A DNA stretch of 64,000 bases from Phorcus lineatus (lineage: Eukaryota; Mollusca; Gastropoda; Trochida; Trochidae), in assembly GCA_921293015.1 (NCBI GenBank), contig OV121088.1, positions 25,271,645-25,335,644 of the forward strand, written 5' to 3'. The notes beneath the pieces were generated by a model. That model was given only the letters and a program-made list of their open reading frames with translations. It was not told where the DNA came from and searched no databases. The position numbers were made by a program, and so were the translations under genes. The stretch's first letter is position 1, and each line of letters starts with the position of its first letter. Shown in pieces: positions 12,401-24,020 of the stretch.

Positions 12401-13329
12401 TTTATGAAAATGCAGTAAGCGTGTGATTAACGCTTGTTTAAGCATGTAAAAATAGTGATATGATCAAACACCTTACAAATAAATTTTTTTATATAAACGT
12501 CATACATGAAGCTTTTCGATGGGTTCTTTGTCATCGGATTATTGTTCTTAAAGTTCACATCCATTTGGGTTAATTTCGACTTGAAATCGAATTGAGCACA
12601 GTTGTTGATTTCACCCTTTGAAATAAAAATCTGGAATGTTGCATTTTTATATCGGTTTTCATTGTCGATATTATTATATTATTTTTAATTTTGAAAGCAA
12701 TCGGTGAAGAACTACAGATGTAGAAATTATCATTAATTTTCACTACATAATGGTGTGCGATACCGCCTTTTTAGATATCGGGGTACTGAAGGAGCCACGT
12801 AGACACAAATACGCTCCTGTAGCAAAATACATTGGGTGTCTTTCATTCAACAACTTCTTTCCACAGTATTTTATTATTTTAGCTGTTTTCCAAAATTGTT
12901 ATTAGGGTCGAACCACTTGGCCTTCGACCTCGTACATTAACTATAATATTTCAGGGCAAAACTGTGCACACCAATATTTCGTAAACACACGAATGCACAG
13001 ATACCGCATATCTCTCGATATCACTCAAGATCCTCAATCAAGTAATCTACCTTGTAAGTTATTTAACAACTATTTACGTATTCAGGTAGGAAACTTGTAA
13101 CCCAAAAAAGCGGAAACGGCAGCCGCTATGGTCAATCTAATAGCAATGCTAATGCTGTGTTATTAAATCGGTTTATTTACAACATTGCTTTCATAAAACA
13201 TAATTCACTCTCTGTTCTCTGTTCAGAGTTAGGTAAATTCAACAGCTGCACATAAAACTAGTTTAGCCGCGTTCAACTGTCCATAATTTATCCGTGTTGT
13301 GCACAGCTAACAATAGATTTTTTATATGT
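6491..13329. other. Non-coding stretch
   Basis: Only short open frames without domains. Holds a family B fragment near 6750 and a SINE remnant at 9.1 kb. A region at 11.56-11.76 kb is richer in GC but shows no recognisable gene. Confidence 0.55.
9091..9140 (-). mobile_element. Possible SINE 3' remnant
   Basis: GGTTTAACGCCGCC followed by ACTATTATTATTGCA resembles the reverse complement of the SINE tail (GGCGTTAAAC and TGCAATAATACTAG). Only ~50 bases remain. Confidence 0.4.
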
Positions 13330-13610
13330 CCAAGCCGACAGCGTCTGTCTAAATGTATAAGAAATGATAGTTGGTAATCAGTTTCCAAAATATACTATAT
13401 AAATATGTATATTGGTCGTGTAACCAAACTCGTCAAGTTAAGGAAGGATCGAACTTCTGCTTCCAATTAACCTGTTAATTGTCACTATACTGAACTTTTA
13501 AGCACTTAGATGCTGATTTTCAGAACAAACCAACTCTCCTCGATAAAATAAATCTATATATATGAAGTTTGACATATTTGACTCCAACAACATACTCTAT
13601 GGCCCTTTAA
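13330..13610. mobile_element. MITE family B copy, partial
   Basis: The right end TTTGACATATTTGACTCCAA ... CATACTCTATGGCCCTTTAA at 13610 is clear; the left boundary is not. Further short fragments of the family lie around 6745-6790, 35230-35271 and 39742-39800. Confidence 0.6.
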
Positions 13611-13804
13611 TACGGATGTTTGTGTTTTGTTGTGTCAATTACGTTTTCTACAGACATATAGTGTAATCTCAATGGAAAGCTTGCTGGAACGCTTCACTCA
13701 TTTTCCTAAGAAACATGGAAAGCTCATCTCGATTTGCCACGCGAGAAGTTATGTCTCGGGCAAGGGTGTTATCATGAATTACGCAGTGTTTTCGTTAGAC
13801 TAAC

Positions 13805-13912
13805 TACCGTGTTTCCTCGATTAGACACCCACAGCGTCTATTTTCCAGACCATTCACAATTCGAGACTCAGCGCCAAAATCGAGGCCCGTACTCTATCCG
13901 AGGAAATAACAT
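13805..13912. mobile_element. MITE family F, decayed copy
   Basis: TACCGTGTTTCCTCGATTAG at the left and CTATCCGAGGAAATAAC at the right; internal AGCGTCTATTTTCCAGACC matches the other copies. Confidence 0.68.
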
Positions 13913-14686
13913 AACTTTACAGACCACCAGCTACCGGAAAATATGACACCGCTTATGAATAATCATACGGGTAATAAAAATGTCTATCAAATGCAGTTTA
14001 GTATCAGCGTACTCGAGCTACGAAGTAGGACATTACAGCTGCATGCCAAAAGTTTGTACATACCTGAATATACTAGTGCAAATATCATGTAATTTGAGAT
14101 GCCTTTGAGGTATCGTAGCGTTGCGAAAAAGAAACGTTTAATATTGAATTTTCAATAGAGATATGCACATCCATTCTTCTTTAAGGCAAAGGTTTATCGT
14201 ACCCTACAATTTCCCGTATCAGTTTTGGCAGGTCATTGAAGTGACCAGGGGTCAAAATTTCGAAAACACTAATTTTAATTTTTCTCCATAAAATCTTTTA
14301 TAAGTTATCAACTTCTTTAAAATAAAAGTCACGTTTGTTTCTTAACACAAATCCAATGCGATTATGTTGGTTTTAATCTCAGAAAGTCGATATTGGACAT
14401 TTTATTTAACATTTAACATTTAACTCGAAATTTCGAACATGTGACCCCTTCTGTCTATATCAATATGCCAAATTCGAATTTTTGCACGAGTGTCCAGAAA
14501 ATGCTAAAATGGGTTCAAGAATGGCTATTTCACACATTGACAGTTGGTGATCCATTGTCAGTGTTGCCTAAGTTATTCTATTGACGTTGAAACGAAACAA
14601 AAATTTCATAATATTTGCACTACGATTCAGTGGTAAATGAACAAACTTTAGGTATGCAGCTGTATGGTGGAATGTCATTCTCAACG

Positions 14687-15190
14687 TTAAAGGGAAACAG
14701 CGGATGTTGTTGGAGTCAAATATGTCAAACTTCATAAAAGGTGTTGCTTTATGGAGAAGTAGTGGTTGTTTCAGAAAATAGTAATCCTCATACTGATATC
14801 AGTTCAGTCAAGTGACGATACAGCTTGTGCCAATGACTCAAACGTAATTTGGAAAGTTATTTGAAGCAGACACAAAGACAAATATTGTTTGTCTGTTAAT
14901 GTGGTCGTTTCGCTGCTTTCCGTTGCGATTCGATTTTTTCTTTGGTAGGCCTGAATATTGGTTGATAGCAGGTCATATAACTAAAATACACGTTAACTGC
15001 AAACGTCATCTCAACTTCTTTACATGTATTGAGCCGTTACCCGATTATCATTGAAAACAAGAATTTTGACATTTTAGAGAAAAAGATGCACGTTCAGGGG
15101 GGCGAGTTTAACTTAACTCAGGTCAAACGGTATTTTGGCTCTTACTAAAGCCACATTAAAATCATGAAACTTAACATGTGTCACTCTAAG
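14687..15190. mobile_element. MITE family B copy, diverged
   Basis: Starts TTAAAGGGAAACAGCGGATG with the conserved GGAGTCAAATATGTCAAACT and ends in a mutated GTGTCACTCTAA. Confidence 0.65.
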
Positions 15191-15674
15191 ATGTTTGGTT
15201 TTCGGTAAATGTCATTTTTAGTCTAAATATAGTCTTAGGTCCTCATTCAGTTAGTCTAGACTTTGGCAAACTAAAAGACCAAAAAATGAATATTGAAAGT
15301 TGGATTGTATTATCTTAAAAATAAATCTAATAGACTCACTCCTTTATGCATAAATTGACAGAGTTTCTTTTAGAAATTTATCATATCTTTATGAAAACAG
15401 ACTTTTGAAATTATCCCTAAAGATTGTGCCAGATCCGGATCATGTCTTATACTGGGAGTTTGTCAAGCTTCCTTCAGGAAGAAGATATCTACTACCCCTT
15501 TATAAAACCAAAAGAGGTAAAAATACATTCATTTCTTTCAGCATTCGTCTCTAAAATGATCTTTGAATAAATAAAATGTATTTGTTTATGTATCACATGT
15601 ATGTTCCTGTATGTTCAAGCTCTGTTATGAAACAAACTGAATTCCCTTCGGGTAATAAATTATTATTACTTTTT

Positions 15675-15717
15675 TTCATCATCATCATCATTATTATTAT
15701 GATTATTATTATTATTG
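15675..15717. repeat. (ATC)/(ATT) trinucleotide tract
   Basis: TCATCATCATCATTATTATT-type run of ~43 bp. Confidence 0.9.
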
Positions 15718-17191
15718 TGCAAAAGCCAAGCACGTTCCATTTACGTGTTCATATGAGAGATGGTTTACTAGATACGTTACCTACTTCACACCATCAAACT
15801 AATTCTGTCATTTCGACTGATTTCACTTTTTTACTGATTTGACTAATTGACACATTTTCCAGTAGAAGAACTCGACCTAATTTAAGTAAGTGACTCTCAG
15901 TACAAAACAAAGATTAAAATAACCTTCTTAATTCAAGAGGGCGAGGAAAGTTAAGAGAAGTCAAGAGGAAAGGGGTACTTAGGGTTTTCAATTAATTTTA
16001 ACAAAACTTATCTAGAGTCATTTTAGGTAATTTGAAATTTATTATGTCATCCTTAAGATATAGTTCGAAAGAAAATCATTGAAATCATCAAAATATTGAA
16101 CTTCTAGATTAGGGGTTACAATTTTGATTAATGTACGTTTCTGATATTCATATTAATCTAAAATATCATTTTCATATTTGTTCTGATATAAGTTTTTAAA
16201 GTTGTTTTTAAAACAAAAGTTTTATCCACTACACTCTTAAGTTTACTTTTCTGTCACGAAGATGACAATAACGAGAATTGATTGAAATAAATGCTTTTTG
16301 TCTCTTAAAACAATTCACGTATGCTGTTGTATAATCCATAAAAAAGGTCAATCACGACTTTATATTCTCGACAGTTCGATCTTCTCCAGACCGCAGAGGA
16401 AGGGTCACGTGCTCTGGTTCCACGTGGCATCAATGTCAAGGTCAATACTTACGTCTGAACTTGACAATGAAATACGTTATGAGAAAGCCGTTATCCGGTT
16501 TTGCAAAGGTGTTATTTTATAATATAAGCTGTCATGAAAAGCTCTTTCAGAATTAATGAGAATCTTTTGTAACTTCAAAGTGATATTTTATCTATCATCG
16601 ATCTCCATGCTTCCGTTTTCTTTCGAGAAGGTTTTACATAAACCAATTTTTCATATCTGAAGTGATGGCTTGAGACTGTTCAACTTTATTAATCTTTATC
16701 AGCTTGAATTTACAAACTTCCGTGTTGCGTGGTTGTCGAATAGTTTCAAAACATTTTAAGTGCTTTAAAAACAAATCATGATATAACAAGGATTATCTTT
16801 GAAACAAAACAGGACTTTTGTGCACCAAATGATATTTGTCATAGATCAAATACACTGCGTTTCCATTTCATGGAAAACATTTGGCTTTTGTAAGTTCCAA
16901 AATACTGTATATGAAATCAATTTCAGTCGAAATCACATGTGCCATTTACAGTATTACTAGGCCTACTAAACGAACCTATTCAACACAATAACTCAAATCT
17001 ATCTTTCTGATTATATAGATTTCATAATAACTTTCATTGTCACTTCACATAAACAATAAGCAATATTCCTGTATTTTTAACTAGTGAACTAGAAACTAGT
17101 AGTAACTAGAAACTAGTCAATAATTCTCGATAAGAAAACAACATTGATGACGACTTGCATATGCCACCCCGATCACAGACGGGATGGTCCC

Positions 17192-17402
17192 TTAAAGGCG
17201 CTATAGCACTTTTTTGTGTTAAATCTTTCCCCATTAAATACAAGTGTATATTTTCTTCTCAGGGTAGATATCTCATAACAGAACGTGGTACGTCCGTATA
17301 GGAAATCCTTGTCTTGAGGAAGCAAGATTGTCATGCAATCGGTAACATCAATTTCCTTTTCCTTTCCCCTTCCTGTAAAAATCGCGCAATAGTGCCTTTA
17401 AA
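17192..17402. mobile_element. Short MITE with TTAAAGGCGC ends
   Basis: The 211-bp element has imperfect inverted ends TTAAAGGCGCTATAGCAC and GCGCAATAGTGCCTTTAA. Non-coding. Possibly a relative of family C. Confidence 0.65.
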
Positions 17403-17689
17403 GTGTAGATATTGGATGATCAATTGATGTGATACACTGAACTCGTGACGTTTCTCAAATCTTTGAGGTACTTTGTGGAGAAGAACCGACCGAACAAATT
17501 CGTAACCCGCTAGAGGAAATATTTCAGAACTTTTGTTCCTCGGAACTGGATTAATTTTAATCAGTCTGGAAAGAAACCTTTAACGTACTCACCTATCCTA
17601 CCTAAAACAGGGACTTATACCATCCAAATCGTTAATTAATGTTGAATAATCAATACGTTGAGTGTAATTGAAGAAGGTTGATAACTCTG

Positions 17690-17759
17690 TATTCCTTAAA
17701 AATACTGGGCCTCGGCCCTTCGGCCCTGCGGCCCCTGGCTCAATCTATTTTAAGGAATA
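17690..17759. repeat. Short hairpin with GC-rich loop
   Basis: TATTCCTTAAAA at 17690 pairs with TTTTAAGGAATA ending at 17759. The loop holds a run of GGCC-containing words (CCTCGGCCCTTCGGCCCTGC), markedly GC-rich in an AT-rich setting. Confidence 0.75.
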
Positions 17760-19095
17760 GGCATTTACCTTTAAGTAAGACATCTTTAAACCATCTTAAG
17801 CATAAAAAGAGGAAAACTCAGCAGCAGGTGATTTGAAGAGAAGCTGATTTGATTTTTTAAAATAAAAAATAAAAATATTTGAGCGTTAGGTTGTTTTTTT
17901 ATTCTCCTCCGCAGTCTTTAGACACCAACCAGATGATATTAATGATAATATACTTGTCATGGTATAACTTCCCCCGCAGCTTTTAGTTGCACCCGTCTCT
18001 ATCATTGGCTAAATTAAATCTGTTTTAAATCAACTTAATCCTATCCTGATAATCCTAAGTTCAGGAAACAAAAGTATCTTTCTCCTGTGAGTAAATGTAC
18101 AGGATGTTATTGAAAAATAATCCATATGATTTTTTTTATTTTGATGAGTTTTTTCCATTGACTTGTTTCCATTAATATTTTTTCTATGCCTTTTTTCCGC
18201 GCACCTCTTCTTAATTCTCATATGATTTCTCATACTGTATTTCTCATATGATTCCTCATTTGACTTTCGAGATTATTCTCAGGAGCCTGTACGGCAAGCA
18301 CAGAAAAGTTGAAGAAATGCGACAAGGCCTATCTTACATATGATCATGGTAAATCTTCTTTAGGGGGGGGTGGGTGGGGGGTGGGTGATATTAACTAGTC
18401 GTACACTTAACTAAATGACACCATATATATATTCTTAATCGCAAATATTTCTTAAACGTTTTCTAACTTGGTAAATTACATTAAAAACCTGTTAATAAGC
18501 TGAAAATTACAAGGTATATATGATGCATATGTTATGTGTTATAATCGACTCATAGTTCACAAGACACAAGTACTACTAGTCGCACAATCTATATACAAAA
18601 CAGCTTTGACATGGTCAAGTTCAATCGGCTAGTTAAACAATTAATCAATAAAATGTATTTGGCTTTACTTACATTAACCAATGAACAGATTCATCTCAAA
18701 ATAAATAAATATGATACGATTAAGTCGTTGTTAACAAGCTACCACATCTGACAGCCAAGTCTTACACTGGCCATTTAACCCCAGGCGTTGTGATATTGAT
18801 TATAGGCAGGTGTCAATCATGGCGCTATATACCACTTGTCGTCACCATATACCTCGTTACGTTATACAAACACGTACCACTTGACTTCCGATACATGACC
18901 CTCTGACGTCACGCGGGCATGATTTGCAGATTTAATCACCTCCAGCAACTAATTAGCAATTTATGAAATCATGATTAGATCCACTTGTGCAAATGGTATT
19001 TATTCATTTTGATATTTATTTTATATATCATTTAATTTGTCTAAAACGACTGTAGTGATTTTTTAGTAGCGGCCCTGCGAAATCCGCAATTTCAC

Positions 19096-20195
19096 TTTAC
19101 GTAGGGGAACGAAACTATAAATATTGTAGATACATATGACTACCTGGGAATAAAATTTCATATAAATGGCCGCTTTGTGCAAATAATAACATCACTCGTA
19201 GAAGGTGCTACAAAAGCCATGTATTGTCTATTAAGAAAGTCAAGAAATATCAATTTACCTCTAGATTGCCATTTAGATGTTTTTGATGTATTGTTGTTGT
19301 ATTGTTCAGAGATATGGGGACATGAGAATCTCGAAGTCGTTGAAAAAATCCATTTGAAATTCCTTAAACTTGCTTCGGGTTTGAAAAACAGAACTCCACA
19401 TTTTATAATTTACGGTGAATTGGAAGAGAACCGTTGAATATTAAAATATTCAAACGATTTATATCACACTGGCATAGATTAGCCTCTGATCGCACCCATT
19501 TTAAACCATCCCAGCTGATATATTATTTAATAACCCACATCGCTGATAGTACAAATAAAATCCCATGGCTACGTTTTGCAAAACATATCTTAGATAACTG
19601 CGGTCTATCCTATGTGTTTGTGCACCCGTCGGTATGCTCAACGCGGCTTGTCTCAGCGGTTGAAAATGTTTATAGATCACAGTTTCTTCAAAATTGGAGA
19701 GCTCAAGTTTTAACCAATCTTAAAGGAAATCTTTACAAATACATACAAAACTAACCTATCTTAGAAAAGTATCTCTTCCTCCCAAAAAACGTCTATTATC
19801 CCATCTTAAAAATTCCGAACAACTGATCACCAGTTACCAATCGAGACAGGTCGATGGTTGAGCATTCCACGTGAAGACCGAACATGTCAACTTTGTAACT
19901 CCAATGCTGTTGGAGACGAGTTTCACTACTTGTTTAGGTGTGAAACTTTTCTCCAAATTCGTAAAGAATATGTAGAAGATAAATACTTGAAAATCCCAAA
20001 CATGTTCTACTAACTACCACCAGCATAAAAGATCTTAAATGCCTGTCTAAATTTCTCAGTCATGTATTTAATGCTTTTAGAAAATGAATTTTCATATTCA
20101 TAAGCTGCTATCTTGTATATTTAGTAAAATGTATGTATGTTTGTCTCATGTACCGCCGCTGGCGGTTTATCAGAGAATAAAGAGGTTGAGTTTAA
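19096..20195 (+). pseudogene. LINE (non-LTR retrotransposon) 3' fragment, frameshifted
   Basis: 3' end of a LINE ORF2. A DTYDYLGIKFHINGRF segment begins near 19130, matching the region just after the reverse-transcriptase core. LLYCSEIWGHENLEVVEKIHL and RTPHFIIYGELEENR follow. Around 19433 a one-base frame change separates this from LNIKIFKRFISHWHRL. A later segment reads REDRTCQLC...GDEFHYLF.C around 19875-19945, a cysteine-rich C-terminal motif seen in such elements, again in another frame. The element ends with an AATAAA-containing tail near 20180. The 5' part, with the endonuclease and RT active site, is absent, consistent with ordinary 5' truncation on insertion. Confidence 0.82.
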
Positions 20196-20439
20196 TAAAC
20201 AGTTATGTAAGACATAAGAAATCTTTATTCCTGTACCGAAAAATAAACTGGCCTAAAGTACATTGCATGTATACATCTGTCTTATCATCATAGCTTTGGA
20301 AATAAAAACTATAACACACTGAACTACATTTTCTTTTAAATATTTCCATTAAAATAAAGTTGTCAGTGATTGATGGACAGAATCAAATTCTTTAATTCAT
20401 TTATACGTTTAGTATCAAATGTTGAACGTAAAGAAGAAA

Positions 20440-21610
20440 AATAAACAAATTAATCTTAATTTCGAAAAAAGTTTAAAAAACACAAATTCTTTGAAAGGAA
20501 TTAGAAAATGGTATAAACAACATAATATAGATCTATGGAACATATGGTATTAACTTCTATAGCAATACCATTACAACATTTTCAGATTCTTTTTTCTCTT
20601 CAATATTCTTTTTTATGAAGATGAAATGAATATTAAGTCTAAAACAAGTAATTTTTTAAAAAGGAATCACCACTTGATAAAACAATAACAGGATTATTCG
20701 AAAAAAATATTCATTTTTATAGCAGTATATGTACCATAACAAAATTTACATGTTCTTTCTTCTTTTTTATATTTTTGTTATATAAAGTTCGAGCAAAGTT
20801 TTAAAAACGCAAATTCTTTGATAGGAATTAGGAAATGGCATAAACAAAACAAAAATAGATCTTGGTATTCGCTTCTATAGTAGCACCATTACAACATTTA
20901 CATGTTCAATCCCTTTTTCTTATATCTTTGTTATATAAAGGTCGAACATAGTTTGAAAAACGCAATTTTTTAATGGTTTTATCAAAGTAAAAAAGATTAT
21001 TTGGAACATATGACTTTCGTCTTCTATAGCATTACCATTAAAACATTTACAGATTATTTGTTCTCTTTATTTATTTTTATTTTTGTTATAAAACGTTAGA
21101 ACAATTTTTAAAATAACTCCCGTAAATTCTTTAAAGATAATACTGAAATAGCATAAACAAGATAATAAAGATTTATGAAAAAAATATGATAATCATCTTC
21201 TTTAACATTACCTTTACAACATTTATAGATAATTAATTCTTCTCTCTGTTTTATAAAATTTGAAAAAAACGTTAATTATTTGAAGAGAATAATGAAATAG
21301 TGTAAACAAGATAATGATGAATTATGGAAAAAAATATTATAATCATCTACCACAGACAATTCTCTTTTTAAAAACATGGAAAAAACGTCAGAAGGGAATC
21401 ATGAAAGTGTATAAACAAGATAACAAGCTTAGATATTCATCCAAAAATATTATATTCATCTTATTAAACAATTCCATTACAAAGTTCATATACAAATCAT
21501 CTCTTTTTTAAATATAATTTTTCGTTATATAATGTTTGAAAAATAACGCAAAACAACGAGAATATTGAAATGGTATTAACAAGATAAGCGAGATTAATGG
21601 GTCATAACTC
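20440..21610 (+). repeat. Decayed ~150-bp tandem array
   Basis: At about 20466, 20790, 20945, 21095, 21248, 21375 and 21530 a similar order recurs: GTTTGAAAAACGCAAATTCTTTGA, GAAATGGTATAAACAAGATAA, CTTCTATAGCA-TACCATTACAACATTTA, then TTTGTTATATAAAG. Strongly AT-rich and non-coding, just downstream of the LINE tail. Confidence 0.65.
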
Positions 21611-21794
21611 GTTTATTGTTGCATCACGTGTAGGAGTCCTCATCTATCTTCTCCTACATCGACCTAGCAAGATATATACTCCTACGTGTCTTGGTACAAT
21701 CAAGTTTTTTCCCGTCATCAAAAGATACAAAATGTTGCAGTAATGGGCGAAGAATAAAAACTTACCAATCAAATAAATTACTTGCCATGATTAA

Positions 21795-21945
21795 ATCTTC
21801 CGTACCATATCAATCTTTTTCAATATATAGATTGTATAGTACATTAATAAATTGATAATGTATCATATTATCGCATCATATCTTTCTCTTTCCATATATA
21901 GTTTGCAAAGTAGATTAAATTAATAATGTATCTCTTTTTATTAAT
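21795..21945 (+). repeat. Diverged direct repeat
   Basis: ATCTTTTTCAATATATAGATTG...AATAATGTATCAT is followed ~75-95 bases later by TCTCTTTCCATATATAGTTTG...AATAATGTATCTC. Confidence 0.5.
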
Positions 21946-22020
21946 GAATTTATTTATGATAAATAGATTTTAAGCAGGCATTTCTGTTATAAAATCAATC
22001 ACTTCACATCACACACAGAC

Positions 22021-22387
22021 ACACCCGGTCAGGCACTGAATTATTAAAGGTTTATTTATTACCCCTGCACTATCTATTTACATGTAACTTATAGTTACAC
22101 CGGTTAGGCACTGAATTATTAAAGGTTTATTCATCACCCCTGCACTATCTATTTACATTTAACTTATAGTTACACCGGTTAGGCACTGAATTATTAAAGG
22201 TTTATTCATCACCCCTGCACTATCTATTTACATTTAACTTATAGTTACACCGGTTAGGCACTGAATTATTAAAGGTTTATTCATCACCCCTGCACTATCT
22301 ATTTACATCTAACTTATAGTTACACCCGGTCAGGCACTAATTTTTAAGTGTTTAATCATCTATTTATCAACATTTAACTTATAGTTA
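22021..22387 (+). repeat. 75-bp tandem repeat, five copies
   Basis: Units start at 22021, 22097, 22172, 22247 and 22322 with ACACCGGTTAGGCACTGAAT and end in AACTTATAGTT. The middle three are nearly identical; the first and last have ACACCCGGTCAGGCACT and the last is shorter. Confidence 0.93.
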
Positions 22388-22684
22388 AATGTTAATATAA
22401 GATAAATGTTACTGGTATGGTGTTAAGTCACAGTGTTTCGTAAATTTATGATAGCAAGATAATATAATAAAATTCATTTTAGACAATGGTATTTTACGAT
22501 GGGGGTTCAATAAATTGTGAAATCTTGGCATTTATTTTTACAAAAAATGTGTCAGCTTTTAGCAGGTGTTACTTCAGTCAAAATATAATACTGACATATG
22601 TCAAAACATTTTTTAGAAATAACAGTTATTCAGATATAATAGATGCACTGACCTAGGGGTCTCCTTGATCATGGATTCTCTCAA

Positions 22685-23460
22685 ACATGAACAAAGTGTC
22701 TAAACTGTCCTCGGAGTTCTAGATATCAGTTGCAAGTGTTGAACAAATCATACATGATCATCTTGGTATGTCCAAGGTATCTTCAAGATGGGTACTCAGA
22801 AGCTTCAGAGCATAAGACCATCACCGAGGAACTGAAAGTTGTGTGAAGCTTCTGAATGTTTATAATGCTGATGAAACCTAGTTTCTGTCTCGTCTGTTGA
22901 CAGGTGACGAAACCTGGATACACCAGTGAAACCCTGAAACTAAACTGGGATCTAAGAAGTGGAAGCACCCAAGTTCTCCGCCTCCACTGAAGTTTCCCAC
23001 CAAACATCAGCTGACAAGGTTATGGCCATGATCCTTTGGGATGCAAGAGGCATATGTTTACTTGATTACATACTACAATGAATCGTCAATATTATGCCAA
23101 CGTAATTCAAGAATTTTTAAAATCTATTTGACAGAAACGGCGTTGAATGCTGTCACATGGTGTTCTGCTTTTACATGACAATGCTCCAGTTCTCAAGTCT
23201 AGAGTTGCATACGCCGTTATACATGAACTTGGATTCAAACAGCTTAATCACCCACCCTGCCGCCAGACCTATAGCCCCAAACGACTATTTCTTGTTCAGA
23301 AAGGCATTTCAGGGACGACGAAGACGCCAAGGCTGCCAAAGACCAATCAAGACTGTAATCAAGCTGTTGTTGATTCGCTGATGGAGACACATATTGGCTC
23401 TTCTGGCAACCCACATGACCAAAAAAATGCTCAATTAGATCCGTGTCCAGAAATCTGAAG
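22685..23460 (+). pseudogene. Mariner-family transposase pseudogene
   Basis: Broken mariner (DD34D-type) transposase read across frames. Visible pieces in order: VEQIIHDHLGMSKVSSRWV (helix-turn-helix end), a conserved YNADET region, LTGDETWIHQ with the first catalytic Asp (about 22908), a WDARGICLLDY segment, GVLLLHDNAP with the second Asp (about 23170), and HPPCRQ / NDYFLF with the third. At least two frameshifts and several in-frame stops separate these pieces, so no full protein can be made. The N-terminus before 22685 is not recognisable and terminal inverted repeats were not identified. It lies directly against a second, oppositely oriented transposase remnant. Confidence 0.85.
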
Positions 23461-23461
23461 T

Positions 23462-24020
23462 GTCAAAGCGAATGGACGTTAACATTGCTTAGATAATCAT
23501 GAACAAGTCTGGGGGCGTCGTGCAATGTCCTGCTGTAATGGTTACATCTTTGCTGACTACGCCAGAATGGCAATACAACATGTTGTAACTATTCATCTCT
23601 GTACACTTGGTCAGTAATATGTCCATGGATGACACCAACCCACGTTGTTTGTTGAGCTCAAATATCGCCCAAAACCTTTCCATGTCGCCACGAAATGGAT
23701 GTTTAAATGCAGTTTCGGCTCATTCGCTCTCCCATACGTCATTAAACACAAACTCACACAGTTGAAGCGTTTTTCATCCGTAAAAAACTCTGTCTCCACA
23801 TAACGTGCTGTCACAGTCGTGCATTTCATGCCCACTTTATACTAGTATTTGGTGTTACGGTATACGGTGTATTGTTGACGGTGTTCAAGAGTCAAGGCAA
23901 TTCCTCTCAGGAACGATAAGCTCTGAAAACTGCCATGCGTATCTTTCTACGAATTTTTCGTTCAGACGTGGGCAGATTCCAAGTGCTAACGCTGCATATA
24001 TAAACATTACAAATAGTCAC
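23462..24020 (-). pseudogene. Tc1-like transposase pseudogene
   Basis: Minus-strand Tc1/IS630-type transposase in pieces. N-terminal side: SERKIRRKIRMA and LTLEHRQQY (helix-turn-helix linker) near 23870-23970. Then FFTDEKRFNC near 23770 carries the first catalytic Asp. A segment reading RGLVSSMDILL / HGHITDQVYRDE follows around 23600-23650. The QDIARR piece matches the usual QDNARPH with the second Asp, followed by LVHDYLSNVNVHSL near 23480. Several frameshifts and stops break it. The expected C-terminal SPDLNPIE region is missing, as if cut by the neighbouring mariner insertion. Confidence 0.75.

Larger units (their letters stand above)
15191..19095. other. Non-coding stretch
   Basis: Apart from the trinucleotide tract, the 17.2-kb MITE, the 17.7-kb hairpin and a G-rich run near 18365, nothing identifiable. 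Confidence 0.55.

Noticed and set aside
14240..14460. Possible inverted repeat GGGGTCAAAATTTCGA / TCGAAATTTCGAACATGTGA
   Set aside because: Arms are short and interrupted and no second copy was seen, so no element was called.
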